Assembly (NCBI GenBank): GCA_046705265.1
Contig: JBJKQL010000067.1
Span: 19,521-83,520 of the forward strand
From: JAJYTL01 sp046705265
Lineage (GTDB): Bacteria > Pseudomonadota > Alphaproteobacteria > Ferrovibrionales > Ferrovibrionaceae
DNA: 64,000 nt
Reading direction: 5' to 3'
The notes below the pieces were generated by a model. It searched no databases, was not told the DNA's origin, and saw nothing but the letters and a program-made list of their open reading frames with translations. A program made the position numbers and the translations under genes. Positions 34,788-44,608 of the stretch are shown here, piece after piece; position 1 is the first letter of the stretch; each line of letters opens with the position of its first letter.

Positions 34788-35881
34788 CCAACTCGGTCAT
34801 CGGACGGGAGGCGGCGGCAGATGGTGGCATCCGAATCCGCGTGCCCTCACGCCGGCAACTTGCCATTCTCGGCCTCGGCATTGTGCTTGGCCTCGCCGCG
34901 GCCTGGTACGGTTACCGCTGGTGGACCGTGGCGCGCTTTGTCGAGAGTACTGATGATGCCTATGTCGGCGGTAACGTCACACCGATTGCGCCGCACGTCT
35001 CTGGCTTTGTCGCCAAAATCCTCGTTACCGACAATCAATATGTGCGAGCCGGGCAGCCACTAGTCCGTTTGGACCGAAGCGACTTCCGGACGACGCTGCG
35101 ACACGCCGAGGCCGTGGTCAGACAGCGCGAAGCGGCGCTCGCAGATGTGCATGCCAGATATATTCTCCAACAAGCTCTGATCAGACGTGCCGCGGCACAT
35201 GTCGCTGCGAAGCGGGCCACTGCTGTCTTCGCCGCCGAGAACGACGTTCGCTACGAGAAGCTGGCACATTCGGAGGCTGGCTCGCGCCAAGCGGCCCAGA
35301 AAACTCTCGCTACCGACCGTGCCGCTCAAGCCGCCGTGGTTTCGGCAAAGGCGACTCTCGCGGCATCGAGGCAGCAACTTGCCGTTCTAGGCAGCGAAAC
35401 CGCCGCCGCCCGCGCCAACCTCGCCGCCGCGGAGGCCGTGCTGCAAAACGCACAACTCGACCTTAGCTATACAACGGTCCGCGCTCCAATCAATGGCTAT
35501 GTCGGCAACCGGTCGGCTCAAGTAGGCGCCTACGTTACCGCAGGTACGTACCTGCTTTCGATCGTACCGGCACGGGGACTTTGGGTCGACGCGAACTTCA
35601 AGGAAGACGAACTCGCCCATATCAAACCTGGCGACTCCGCGACCATCGTTGCTGATGTCCTTCCCGGACGCACGTTTTATGGCCACGTGGTGAGCTTGGC
35701 CCCCGCGGCGGGAGCGATCTTCAGCGTGATTCCGCCGCAGAACGCAACCGGCAACTTCACGAAGATCGTACAACGGGTGCCGGTCCGCATCGCCCTTGAG
35801 GGGAAGGCCGCTGTGCTCGGCATGCTGCGCCCCGGGCTGTCGACGACGGTAAGCATCGATACGCGGCCGGCAGGCCCTTAA
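34784..35881 (+). CDS. HlyD-family membrane fusion protein (second EmrA-like)
   Basis: This 365-residue adaptor has one membrane helix near residues 24-44. The lipoyl half-motif ESTDDAYVGGNVTPIAPHVSG follows, then an Ala-rich coiled coil (about 100-215). The second half-motif is VRAPINGYVGNRSAQVG. It should bridge the inner-membrane pump encoded next to an outer-membrane channel not present here. The GTG start overlaps the HxlR stop, and its TAA overlaps the ATG of the pump gene by one base. Confidence 0.9.
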   Translation: MTNSVIGREAAADGGIRIRVPSRRQLAILGLGIVLGLAAAWYGYRWWTVARFVESTDDAYVGGNVTPIAPHVSGFVAKILVTDNQYVRAGQPLVRLDRSDFRTTLRHAEAVVRQREAALADVHARYILQQALIRRAAAHVAAKRATAVFAAENDVRYEKLAHSEAGSRQAAQKTLATDRAAQAAVVSAKATLAASRQQLAVLGSETAAARANLAAAEAVLQNAQLDLSYTTVRAPINGYVGNRSAQVGAYVTAGTYLLSIVPARGLWVDANFKEDELAHIKPGDSATIVADVLPGRTFYGHVVSLAPAAGAIFSVIPPQNATGNFTKIVQRVPVRIALEGKAAVLGMLRPGLSTTVSIDTRPAGP

Positions 35882-37437
35882 TGACCGAAACGCCGCTTAC
35901 GGCCCGCCATATTTTGCCGTTCGCTGTCATGTGCGTCGGCATGTTCATCGCGTTGCTCGATATCCAGATCGTCGCCTCATCGCTGCAGCAGATCGGGGGC
36001 GGGCTGTCGGCGGCAGAAGATCAGATCAGCTGGGTACAGACCGCCTATTTGATCGCGGAGATCGTGATGATTCCGCTCTCCGGTTGGCTGACACGAGTGA
36101 TGTCGACCCGCTGGTTGTTCTTTGTCTCGGCATTCGGCTTCACCCTTGCGAGCATGTTGTGCGGCGTCGCTTGGAGCATCCAGAGCATGATCGCCTTTCG
36201 TGCCCTTCAAGGGATGCTTGGGGCGTCGATGATCCCAACCGTCTTCACCTCGTCCTTTCATTATTTCGAGGGCTGGCGGCGGGTCTATGCCGCGGCGGTG
36301 ATCGGCTCCATTGCTTCGATCGCGCCGATGCTCGGCCCGGTGGTGGGCGGCTGGATCACCGACATGATGAATTGGCATTGGCTGTTCTATGTCAATCTCT
36401 TGCCGGGGCTTGGCGTTGCCCTCGGCGTCGCCGCGCTCGTTGATATCGACCGACCTGAACCGTCGTTACTGAAAGGGGCCGATTATCCTGGCATCGTCCT
36501 GATGGCGATTGCGCTCGGAACTCTTGAGTACGTGTTGGAGGAGGGCGCGCGCTGGAATTGGTTTGGAGATTTAACAATTCGCACGTGTGCGATCGTTTCT
36601 GCAATTAGTGGCCTCTTGTTTGTGGTGCGAACTCTAACCTACGCTAATCCGGTTGTTGACTTGCGCGCCCTGACAAACCGTAATTTCACGATCGGCTGCA
36701 TTCTTTCCTTTGTTACGGGAATCGGCATTTTCTCGACTATCTATTTGACACCATTGTTTCTCGGCTACGTGCGCGGATTTTCCGCCTGGCAGACAGGTCT
36801 CGCCGTCTTTCCGACAGGACTTGCCTCGCTGGTCGGAGTGCCGGTCTATATCGCGCTTGGCCGCCGCTGCGACTTACGATGGTTGATGATGTTCGGCCTC
36901 GCTTCCTTCGGGTTGGCGATGTGGGCTTATAGCTTCATCACGCACGACTGGGGCGGTGCGCAGTTGCTGGTGCCTCAAATCCTGCGCGGCTTTCCTCAGG
37001 TCTTCGCCGTGGCGCCCAGCGTTACCCTTGGCCTCGGCGCGATATCCGCGGAGCGGCTGAAATACGCGAGTGGTTTGTTCAATATGATGCGGAATTTAGG
37101 CGGCGCGGTCGGCATTGCGCTTTGTGGCGCGGTGCTCAACGATCAAACAAGCCGCCATTTTCTTGATATCGCTTCTAATCTGACCCCGACCAATGTCCCA
37201 ATGGAACGCTTTTTGACGGCAATGAGCGAACATTACAGCTTGATCCTCGGTTCGATCGGCGCCGGCCATGAGGCCGCGTTCCAATCGCTCCGCGCGCTCG
37301 CCTATCGTGAGGCATCGACGCTGGCTTATGCCGATGCCTTTCGAGCCATCATGATTGCCTTCGTCGTCGCGACCCTTCTTGTGCCGTTCATGCAGAAAGT
37401 CGTCACGCAGACAAGATCGCCCGCCGAGGCGCATTAA
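35881..37437 (+). CDS. DHA2-family MFS efflux transporter (second EmrB-like)
   Basis: This 518-residue protein has 14 hydrophobic segments and DHA2 features: FIALLDIQIVASSLQQIGGGL, SWVQTAYLIAEIVMIPLSGWL, and PMLGPVVGGWITDMMNWHW. Together with the adaptor it forms a proton-driven drug or metabolite exporter. The gene order HxlR, EmrA, EmrB suggests induction by the exported compound. The sequence is only distantly like the EmrB-type protein at 19854-21455, so this is not a recent duplication. Confidence 0.9.
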   Translation: MTETPLTARHILPFAVMCVGMFIALLDIQIVASSLQQIGGGLSAAEDQISWVQTAYLIAEIVMIPLSGWLTRVMSTRWLFFVSAFGFTLASMLCGVAWSIQSMIAFRALQGMLGASMIPTVFTSSFHYFEGWRRVYAAAVIGSIASIAPMLGPVVGGWITDMMNWHWLFYVNLLPGLGVALGVAALVDIDRPEPSLLKGADYPGIVLMAIALGTLEYVLEEGARWNWFGDLTIRTCAIVSAISGLLFVVRTLTYANPVVDLRALTNRNFTIGCILSFVTGIGIFSTIYLTPLFLGYVRGFSAWQTGLAVFPTGLASLVGVPVYIALGRRCDLRWLMMFGLASFGLAMWAYSFITHDWGGAQLLVPQILRGFPQVFAVAPSVTLGLGAISAERLKYASGLFNMMRNLGGAVGIALCGAVLNDQTSRHFLDIASNLTPTNVPMERFLTAMSEHYSLILGSIGAGHEAAFQSLRALAYREASTLAYADAFRAIMIAFVVATLLVPFMQKVVTQTRSPAEAH

Positions 37438-37523
37438 AAATCTCATTCACGACCCGAGCCCGCAGTTGTCCGTCGCCCTAAGCCGACTTATTTTATGAGG
37501 CTCATGGAAAAAAGGGCAAACAG

Positions 37524-38798
37524 GTGGACGACAAGGTGCCGCCGAGGCCCCCTGTGCTCGTCGAGGGGGAGAATGTCATTACGACCGCCGTTGTTGAACG
37601 CCCGTTCGCAGAGCGGCCGTCGCACGATACCATCCCGGAGATTGCCGAGTGGCTGATTAGCGGAGCGCGGCTGGTGGAGTCCTGTGTCCGCGCCATCGAC
37701 GAATATGCTTGGCGTCTGAACGCAGCCGGTTTGCCGCTTTTGCGGGTCAGTCTTCACGGTGGCACCCTTCATCCACAATTCGTGGGGAACACCTACCTAT
37801 GGTGGCGCACGACCGGGACGACCCGAGAGATTATGATTACGCACGAGGTGGTGAATCTGTTTCCCTATGAGATAAATCCGGTTGCGCGCGTTCAGCGCGG
37901 AGGCGAAATTTTGCGCCGGCGCCTCGATGGGCCGACAGCCGAATGCGACTTTCCCATCTTGCATGAATTACGGGCCGTGGGGGCGACTGATTATTACGCG
38001 CTCCCCGTTAACAGCGCTTTCGGGGGTCATCGCTACATGGCGGCCTATGTCTGCAATCGTCCGGGAGGCTTTTCTGACGATGAGATCAAGGCGCTGACGT
38101 GGATTTCTGAACGTCTATCGGTGGTCGCCGATATGCATAGTCAGCGGCGGATCGCGGAAAATGTGCTTAAGGCCTATCTCGGTCCGCAGACTGGGGATAA
38201 AGTTTTAGCTGGTCAGATTCGCCGAGGGGCCGGGGAGGCGATTTTAGCCGTGCTATGGTCCTCCGATCTCCGCCGCTTTACGCATTTATCGGACTATCTC
38301 CCGGGTGAACGCATGATCGCCCTGCTGAACCGGCTGTTTGATCTTCAGGCGCGTGCGATCGTGGCTCATGGAGGCGAAGTTCTGAAGTTCATTGGCGACG
38401 GCCTGCTCGCGATATTTCCCGTAGCTAACCCGGAGGAGGCGGCGAAAGCGACAGCAAACGCCTTGGCGGCTGCGGCACAAGCGCTGAAGGCGGTCGGTGC
38501 CATGGACGAAGAGACGTTGCTTGCGGATGAAGAGCCGATCGAAATCGTTGTTGCGCTTCATTACGGCACGGTGATTTACGGTAATATCGGCGCTGCTGAC
38601 CGACTCGATTTCACGGTCGTCGGCCCAGCGGTTAACCTGGTAAACCGTATCGAGGGTGTCGCGAAAGCGCTCGATCGGACGTTGGTGGTGAGCGATGATT
38701 TTGCCCGCGCCTATGGCGGCACGCTGACCTCCCTTGGTAGCCATCAACTACGCGGTCTTGGCCAACCGCACGAGTTGTTTGCGCCACCACCTGGCTGA
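37524..38798 (+). CDS. Class III adenylate/guanylate cyclase
   Basis: This is a soluble 424-residue protein. Residues about 40-210 form an N-terminal domain with a GAF-like look (YYALPVNSAFGGHRYMAAYVCN, then ISERLSVVADMHSQRRIAENVL). Residues about 235-420 form the cyclase domain, with metal ligands Asp248 (WSSDLRRFT) and Asp292 (IGDGLLAIF), and LDFTVVGPAVNLVNRIE supplying the purine-specifying Asp362 and Arg375. It probably makes cAMP. The GTG start has AAGGG upstream. It lies 86 bases after the EmrB-like gene on the same strand and may be co-transcribed. Confidence 0.85.
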   Translation: MDDKVPPRPPVLVEGENVITTAVVERPFAERPSHDTIPEIAEWLISGARLVESCVRAIDEYAWRLNAAGLPLLRVSLHGGTLHPQFVGNTYLWWRTTGTTREIMITHEVVNLFPYEINPVARVQRGGEILRRRLDGPTAECDFPILHELRAVGATDYYALPVNSAFGGHRYMAAYVCNRPGGFSDDEIKALTWISERLSVVADMHSQRRIAENVLKAYLGPQTGDKVLAGQIRRGAGEAILAVLWSSDLRRFTHLSDYLPGERMIALLNRLFDLQARAIVAHGGEVLKFIGDGLLAIFPVANPEEAAKATANALAAAAQALKAVGAMDEETLLADEEPIEIVVALHYGTVIYGNIGAADRLDFTVVGPAVNLVNRIEGVAKALDRTLVVSDDFARAYGGTLTSLGSHQLRGLGQPHELFAPPPG

Positions 38799-39210
38799 CC
38801 GTGAAATCGAGCCGATCGTGAAAGTTCATCTTTGGATGTGGTTTGACACTTTCAATGGCGCCACCTAACGCGCTTGAAAAGCGTCCCTACAAGTGCTACT
38901 GGCTAGTAAACAATAATATTGAGAATCTCGTGCCGTGAGATGGGAGGTATGCGCGTAGCACCTTTACCGAAGGGGTCGGAGACGGTGCTGGGCGAGATCA
39001 AGAAGCGGGAATAAGTTCGACAATAATCCGTGATGCGGTGTGGCTGTCTGGGTTGAAGGCTGGCCGCAGCAGCGAGGCGCGACATCGGGGCGTCTCGGAG
39101 GGGTTGTTTACGCTCGGTTGGGTTCGATCAGAGTTCTTATCGTAGCGGCCTTGCGGCCGAAGCCTCCGTTCTTCTTTGCTGAATTCAAATCGCAGTCAGG
39201 AAGGCGAAAC
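38799..39210. other. Intergenic region before the MFS transporter gene
   Basis: I find no gene here. A TTGACA near 38842 has only a poor -10 partner. The frame of the transporter is open back to 39040, but the extra residues have no family resemblance, and the AGGAAGG ribosome-binding site supports the ATG at 39211. Confidence 0.4.
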
Positions 39211-40611
39211 ATGACGACTCCATCCACCATGACGGAAACAGCGGCGACAGGAACGGGCGTGGCGATTGCCGAGCGGCTTGAACGCCTGCCCATGTCCGGG
39301 TTTCACATCCAAATTTTGACGATCGCTTGTCTCGCTTGGCTGATCGAAGCCTTCGACATCGGTCTTATCGGCGTCGTTCTGCCCTCGCTGCATAACCTAT
39401 GGCATCTCACGCCTCGGGAAACCGGCTCGCTTGCCGCGATCACAGCCGTTGGCATCGTGATCGGCGTCGTGCCAACGGGCTTTCTTGCGGATCGTTACGG
39501 GCGCAAGCGGGTCCTCATGGTCGGCATGGCCTGGTACACGATTATCACCGGTCTTACCGCCTTCGCCAACAGCATCACCGCGCTGATCGCCCTTCGCTTC
39601 CTGGCCGGACTTGGTATGGGAATGATGTTCCCCATTCCCTATGCCATGGTCAGCGAATTCGTTACCTCCAGCCATCGCGGGAGGTTCACTGGGGTGATGG
39701 ATTCGTTCCTTTCACTGGGCTATTTCGTGTCGCCAGCCCTTGCCGCGATCATCATTCCAACGACGGGTCTCGACGTCGGGTGGCGCATCTTTTTCATCCT
39801 CGGCGGGGCGCCAATTCTCTATGTCGCTCTGGTCTGGTGGCTGTTGCCTGAATCACCCCGCTGGTACGAAATTAAGGGACGCTACCGCGAGGCCGACGCT
39901 ACGATGAGCAGCATCGAAGCGAAGGTCGAATCGAGCATCGGCCGCAAGCTTCCCCCCGTCGACAGGAAAACGGCACGGCCGGTGGTTGTGAGCCATGAAC
40001 ATGTGCCAGTCGCGACTATTTTCGATCAAACCTATCTCAAACGTACGATCATGTGCTGGGTCGCATTCGGTAGTACGTTTTTCATTTTTTACGCCATTCA
40101 GCTCTTCATGCCTACGGTTGTGAGCCGAATGGGCTTCTCCCTCACCACTGCGTTCATCTTCACGTCCATCATCGTCGGTTCCTCCATAGTCGGCAAATTC
40201 GTCGAGGCCTATCTGGTGGAAACCTGGGGCCGTAAGCCGGTGATAATCAGTTTCACCCTGATCGCTCTCGTCTGCGCCCTGTTCTTTGGCTTCCTTCGAA
40301 ATCCGATTTTGGTGCTCGTGATCGGCGCCACCATGTCTTTTTTCGGCATCAGTATCGATCCAGCAGTCAAAATCTATGTCGCCGAGAACTATCCAACCCG
40401 GGTACGGGGTACGGGCGTTGGCTTCAGTGAAGGCGTAGGACGGCTGTTGGCAGGGGCAATTGCGCCGTTCTACTTCCCGCAGGTCCTCGCGCGTTTCGGC
40501 ACCGGGGGCGCCTTCGTATTTGTGGCTATTGTCGCGCTGGCCGGCGTTCTCGCGGTTTGGCTGCTAGGCGAGGAAACCAAGGGCAAGCTGCTCGAGGATG
40601 TATCGCCGTAG
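39211..40611 (+). CDS. MFS transporter, sugar/aromatic-acid type
   Basis: This 466-residue transporter has 12 hydrophobic segments. The family motifs are DIGLIGVVLPSL in helix 1, GFLADRYGRKRVLM in the first loop, and LLPESPRWYEIKGR after helix 6, which place it in the sugar/aromatic acid proton symporter group. AGGAAGG precedes the ATG. It lies upstream of a beta-hydroxyacid dehydrogenase and a glyoxylate aminotransferase on the same strand, so an organic acid or amino acid is a possible substrate. The gaps of about 570 bases make a single operon unlikely. Confidence 0.85.
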   Translation: MTTPSTMTETAATGTGVAIAERLERLPMSGFHIQILTIACLAWLIEAFDIGLIGVVLPSLHNLWHLTPRETGSLAAITAVGIVIGVVPTGFLADRYGRKRVLMVGMAWYTIITGLTAFANSITALIALRFLAGLGMGMMFPIPYAMVSEFVTSSHRGRFTGVMDSFLSLGYFVSPALAAIIIPTTGLDVGWRIFFILGGAPILYVALVWWLLPESPRWYEIKGRYREADATMSSIEAKVESSIGRKLPPVDRKTARPVVVSHEHVPVATIFDQTYLKRTIMCWVAFGSTFFIFYAIQLFMPTVVSRMGFSLTTAFIFTSIIVGSSIVGKFVEAYLVETWGRKPVIISFTLIALVCALFFGFLRNPILVLVIGATMSFFGISIDPAVKIYVAENYPTRVRGTGVGFSEGVGRLLAGAIAPFYFPQVLARFGTGGAFVFVAIVALAGVLAVWLLGEETKGKLLEDVSP

Positions 40612-41184
40612 ACTTCGTTGACGAGGCGGCAACCGACCAAGCGGCTACTTTGTCGGGAGGCGGCGAAGCGCACTGTGCGCTGCAAAAATGCAGAAATGCA
40701 TCGCGCGCCCTCACTCGGGTTGAACGCCGGAGTGGGACTTCTTTTCCCTACGAATCATGGCGGCGAGGCCGTCGACAGCATTCTTTGCTCCTGACGTGGC
40801 TGGGCATGATATCGCGCTTGAAGACGCATGCGGCCTTGCCGCCAGGCGGAACGAGTGTGCCGGGGTTCTTGATTTCGAGCGCGAAGCGGAGGAAGCTTCC
40901 GACGTCGGTGACACTGAGACCGGTATCGATGCGATCGGGTCCATCTACGGCCTTCTGGTTTAGGAGGGTTAAGAAGCGCGCGACACGCGAGGATGCGCTA
41001 CCTATTGCGGATGAATTGCAGCGTCGACGGGCGCCAACGATCGAACGCAGCTGACTTGCCATCTATGGCCGGCTGGTGCGACCGGTAGAATAACCGGCGG
41101 AATAAAGCCGCCATCCTCATCGAACCGTAGGCGCCAGCCATCGGGCGTTCCTTTTGTGCGGCTATTTTCGGGAAAGGTGATCCG
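40612..41184. other. Intergenic region between MFS transporter and beta-hydroxyacid dehydrogenase
   Basis: No gene is assigned. A minus-strand open frame of 104 codons (40748-41062) has no ribosome-binding site that I trust and no family that I recognise. It could be a decayed gene. A short GGCGG / CCGCC hairpin lies near 41098. Confidence 0.4.
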
Positions 41185-42057
41185 ATGCCTAAGCGGAAGA
41201 TCTGCTTCTTTGGCCTTGGCGTCCTCGGTGGGGCGGTTGCGCGGCGGCTGACGGCATGCGGGTATCACGTTTCCGGTTTCGATCCCGACGTTGCAGCACA
41301 GGCTGCGGCCGAATCCCATGGCATCGTGCCGGGACACGACGGCCACATCGCAGAGGCGGATTTCATTCTCACCAGTCTGCCCGACGACAATGCTGTGAAG
41401 TCAGTGCTGGCGGGCGAGCGCAATATCCTCGCTCGCATGCACAATAACACCGTCGTAATTGAGCTTAGCACCGCCCTGCCGGCAACAGTGCGTGACATCG
41501 CGACGGCGGCGGCGAAGCGGCATATCGCGGTCATCGACTGCCCGGTAAGCGGCGGACCCGCCGAAGCCCTGGCGGGAAAATTGACCCTTCTTGTCGGCGC
41601 GGCACCGGAGGCCATTCAAGCGGCCGAGGGGGTGTTGACTTCGCTTGGGGAGATCCAACACGTGGGGGTTCCTGGGGACGGGAAGACCGTGAAAATCGTC
41701 AATAACGTAATGTCGATGGGCAATGTCGCGGTCGCCGCCGAGGCTTTCACATTGGGTGTCAAGGCAGGAATGGATCCCAAACGACTGTTCGAAGTACTGT
41801 CGAAGAGCGGCGGCCGTTCAGCCCACTTCCTCAAACGCTTTCCAAAAGTTTTGGAGCGTGATTTCCGGCCCGGTTTCAGCGCCGCGATGGGGGAGAAAGA
41901 CCTGAGATTGGCTTTAGCCATGATGCATGAATTCCGCTCGCCAGGCTTGATCGCCGCGCTGGTTCATCAGCTTTATGAAATGACATGTTCGTCATTTGCC
42001 GCGGAAGATATCGTGGCGATCATCAAGATCTTCGAGCGAGAGGCTGGACTATGTTGA
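41185..42057 (+). CDS. NAD(P)-dependent beta-hydroxyacid dehydrogenase
   Basis: This 290-residue protein belongs to the 3-hydroxyisobutyrate/tartronate semialdehyde reductase family. It has the N-terminal FFGLGVLGGAVARRL (GxGxxG), the substrate motif DCPVSGGPAEALAGKLTLLVG, and the catalytic lysine in GKTVKIVNNVM. With the downstream glyoxylate aminotransferase it could take part in glyoxylate, hydroxypyruvate or serine metabolism. The exact substrate cannot be told. The ATG has GAAAGG upstream. Confidence 0.85.
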   Translation: MPKRKICFFGLGVLGGAVARRLTACGYHVSGFDPDVAAQAAAESHGIVPGHDGHIAEADFILTSLPDDNAVKSVLAGERNILARMHNNTVVIELSTALPATVRDIATAAAKRHIAVIDCPVSGGPAEALAGKLTLLVGAAPEAIQAAEGVLTSLGEIQHVGVPGDGKTVKIVNNVMSMGNVAVAAEAFTLGVKAGMDPKRLFEVLSKSGGRSAHFLKRFPKVLERDFRPGFSAAMGEKDLRLALAMMHEFRSPGLIAALVHQLYEMTCSSFAAEDIVAIIKIFEREAGLC

Positions 42058-42641
42058 AACAGTCTTCTAACGACGCATATCCAGCCTCGTCGTTCGGGCA
42101 GGTAGGGAAGAAACTCGTGATAAGCGAGGCCCAAACGACCAAACTCGATTTTACCTGACGCGAGGAACGTCGGAAGGTTTCCAGGTTAAGCGCACTCGCC
42201 AGTTGCGCGGGAAAGAGAATCCGCCGTTGCTTGACAGCAGTCAAATCATGGCGGATGCGGAGACTTGTCAGGGGTTCGAGTGGCGGGCTGCGCGGTTCCC
42301 TGCTCGTGAATCGGCAGAATCTCAAATGTCTGGCTTTGCCACAAACTTGCCTTTCCGCGTCGGCTGACCCGGAAAGACTTGCCAAGACGGGACCCTTAGA
42401 AGCAATCAAAGGTCTGGCTGACTTTCCTTCAGGGGAGATCTCTAAACGCACTTGCGTCGCTGCCGCCTTGTGCGGACAATTCGGCGCCGTGTGACATCGA
42501 GCCAGCGGAACGACGTGTGATTCCTATCTCCAATTCTAGGATCTCGGAAACGGCCGGTGAGAGGTGCATTGGAGGGCGGCCGGGTGATTACGGGTCGCAC
42601 TCCTATAATCGCGTGAAAATAAAGGAAGAAGGATAACTGCG
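42058..42641. other. Intergenic region before the aminotransferase gene
   Basis: I see no supported gene in 584 bases. Short frames on both strands have no recognisable domain, and I saw no tRNA cloverleaf despite a GGGGTTCGAGT stretch near 42269. GGAAGAAGG just before 42642 is the ribosome-binding site of the aminotransferase. Confidence 0.4.
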
Positions 42642-43835
42642 ATGAATGCCAGTGCCCGGAAAATTCTCCGTGGTCGACATTTTTTTGCCAACCCCGGCCC
42701 CACGAATATCCCAGATCGCGTTCTACGGGCCATCGATCGGCCGACCATCGATTTCAACGATGCGGATTTTTTGCCAGTATTCACCGAGGTGCTCGATGGC
42801 CTCAAGCGAATCCTCGGGACCCGACATCATCTTTTCATGTACACCGGGTCGGGCCACGCCGCTTGGGAGGCAACGCTGACCAACCTGCTGTCCGCAGGCG
42901 ACGCCGTGCTGATGGTGGAATCGGGTTATTTTTCGGAAACCTGGAGTAAGATGGCCACGGCGCACGGCTTGGTGACTCACAGACTCGCGGCTGACTGGCG
43001 CCAGGGTGCCAATATGGAGCAGCTCCGAGAGGCGCTTGAAGCCGACCATGCGCGGATGATCAAGGCGGTTTGCATCGTACATAACGAAACGTCGACAGGC
43101 ATGACGACCCCGCTGCCCAAGGTGCGAGCAGCGCTCGACGCGGCGCGCCACTCGGCACTTCTTCTCGTCGATACCATCTCGTCGCTTTGCAGCATGCCAT
43201 TCCATATGGATAACTGGGGAATCGACGCGACGGTGGGTGGCAGCCAGAAGGGACTGATGAACCCGGCGGGGATCAGCTTCACGGCCGTCTCGGAAAAAGG
43301 CATGGCGGCTCACGACAAGGCCAAGCTCGGACGTTTCTATTTCGACTGGTCAGTGATGTTAAATCGCAATGTGCACCGCAGTTTCGTCGGCACGGTCCCG
43401 GTTAATGCCTTTTATGGCCTGGATGCGGCGATCAAGATGATCGAGGAAGAGGGGATGGAAGCCGTTCTGGCGCGCCACCATCGCTTGGCCGAAGGGGTAC
43501 GCCGTGCGGTCGCAGTATGGGCTGGAAATAACGGGCCGCAGCTCTTTTGCTCCGATCCCTCTCGTGCCTCCAATTCGGTCACCGCGGTTTTGATGCCGGA
43601 GGGTTGCGATGCTGAGGCGCTACGCACAGCCGTACGCGGGCGATTTAATGTCAGCTTGGGCGGTGGTCTTGGGCCATTGGCCGGACGGGTCTTTCGCATC
43701 GGGCATATGGGCGATCTTAACGAACCGATGGTGCTGGGGGTCCTTGCAGCGGTGGAGATGGCGTTACGGGAGGGCCGCGTGCCGCACGGCCGGGGCGGGG
43801 TCGATGCAGCAATGGAATATTTCTGTGCTGCATAA
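42642..43835 (+). CDS. Alanine/serine-glyoxylate aminotransferase family protein
   Basis: This 397-residue protein is a class V PLP-dependent aminotransferase. It opens with FANPGPTNIPDRVLRAIDRPTIDFND, has MYTGSGHAAWEATLTNLLSAGD, VHNETSTGMTTPLP and LLVDTISSLCS, and keeps the PLP lysine in GGSQKGLM. It transfers an amino group from serine or alanine to glyoxylate, giving glycine and hydroxypyruvate or pyruvate. The beta-hydroxyacid dehydrogenase just upstream is a logical partner. Confidence 0.88.
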   Translation: MNASARKILRGRHFFANPGPTNIPDRVLRAIDRPTIDFNDADFLPVFTEVLDGLKRILGTRHHLFMYTGSGHAAWEATLTNLLSAGDAVLMVESGYFSETWSKMATAHGLVTHRLAADWRQGANMEQLREALEADHARMIKAVCIVHNETSTGMTTPLPKVRAALDAARHSALLLVDTISSLCSMPFHMDNWGIDATVGGSQKGLMNPAGISFTAVSEKGMAAHDKAKLGRFYFDWSVMLNRNVHRSFVGTVPVNAFYGLDAAIKMIEEEGMEAVLARHHRLAEGVRRAVAVWAGNNGPQLFCSDPSRASNSVTAVLMPEGCDAEALRTAVRGRFNVSLGGGLGPLAGRVFRIGHMGDLNEPMVLGVLAAVEMALREGRVPHGRGGVDAAMEYFCAA

Positions 43836-44108
43836 GACGGCATGGTCCGTCCGAACCGGGTTCACAGAACACTTCCGCTAAGGATTGGCGAAACGATGCG
43901 TTAAATTAAGAATCTCGGTAACAATGTACAGGGAAGGCAAGTGCCCCACGACTTGGTAACTTCTCGCTCATCTCGACAGAAATCTCGCGAACATCCAAAA
44001 AGCGTATCGTATGAAAGAAAGGTATATGGGGTCGAACGTAGCCGGGAGCGGTGGAGAGCGAGGCATGATCCGAGAAGATTGGATACCCCCATCGACGGAA
44101 AAGCAATC

Positions 44109-44582
44109 ATGACCGGCTTAGAGAAAGCATCTCACGGTGCCGAGGAAATCGCTCGGCGTGCTGCTGAAACCATGTGGGCAAGCGACGGCGCAAGCCGCCA
44201 CCTCGGCATGGAGATTCTCGACATCGGCCCAGGGACGGCGACGCTCGCATTGACCATTGGTGAGACCATGACGAACGGGCACGGTATTGCCCACGGTGCA
44301 TTTATCTTCGCGGTGGCCGACAGCGCCTTCGCTTTCGCCTGTAATTCCTACGGCGAGGTTACTGTCGCCGCTCATTGCAGCATCACGTTCATTCGTCCGG
44401 GACGATGTGGGAATCGATTGATTGCGAAGGCGAAAGAAGTATCACGAACCGGTCGATCAGGTATCTACGATGTGCAGGTGACCGCCGACGGAGAGACCAT
44501 CGCGGAATTTCGCGGGCATTCCCGCACAATCGGGGGATCGTTGATCGCGGCCGACAACATGCCACAGGGCAGCATTCCGTAA
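44109..44582 (+). CDS. paaI: Hydroxyphenylacetyl-CoA thioesterase PaaI
   Basis: This is a 157-residue hotdog thioesterase with PaaI features: ARRAAETMWASDGASRHLGMEI, GHGIAHGAFIFAVADSAFAFACNSYG, and AHCSITFIRPGRCGNRL. In the phenylacetate pathway it rescues CoA from dead-end ring-hydroxylated or oxepin-type CoA thioesters. It lies 26 bases before paaK on the same strand. The frame is open upstream, but the ATG at 44109 matches the family start. Confidence 0.9.
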   Translation: MTGLEKASHGAEEIARRAAETMWASDGASRHLGMEILDIGPGTATLALTIGETMTNGHGIAHGAFIFAVADSAFAFACNSYGEVTVAAHCSITFIRPGRCGNRLIAKAKEVSRTGRSGIYDVQVTADGETIAEFRGHSRTIGGSLIAADNMPQGSIP

Positions 44583-44608
44583 GATGTCGTTTGAAGGAGA
44601 TGGCGGTT

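Noticed and set aside
40748..41062. 104-codon minus-strand frame before the beta-hydroxyacid dehydrogenase
   Set aside because: No family recognised and no convincing ribosome-binding site. The composition is compatible with a chance frame.
42262..42285. GGGGTTCGAGT stretch like a tRNA T-arm
   Set aside because: No acceptor stem, D-arm or anticodon arm could be built around it.
42023..42451. 142-codon minus-strand frame overlapping the dehydrogenase end
   Set aside because: It overlaps a firm gene and has no recognisable domain. A transposase remnant was considered but not supported.
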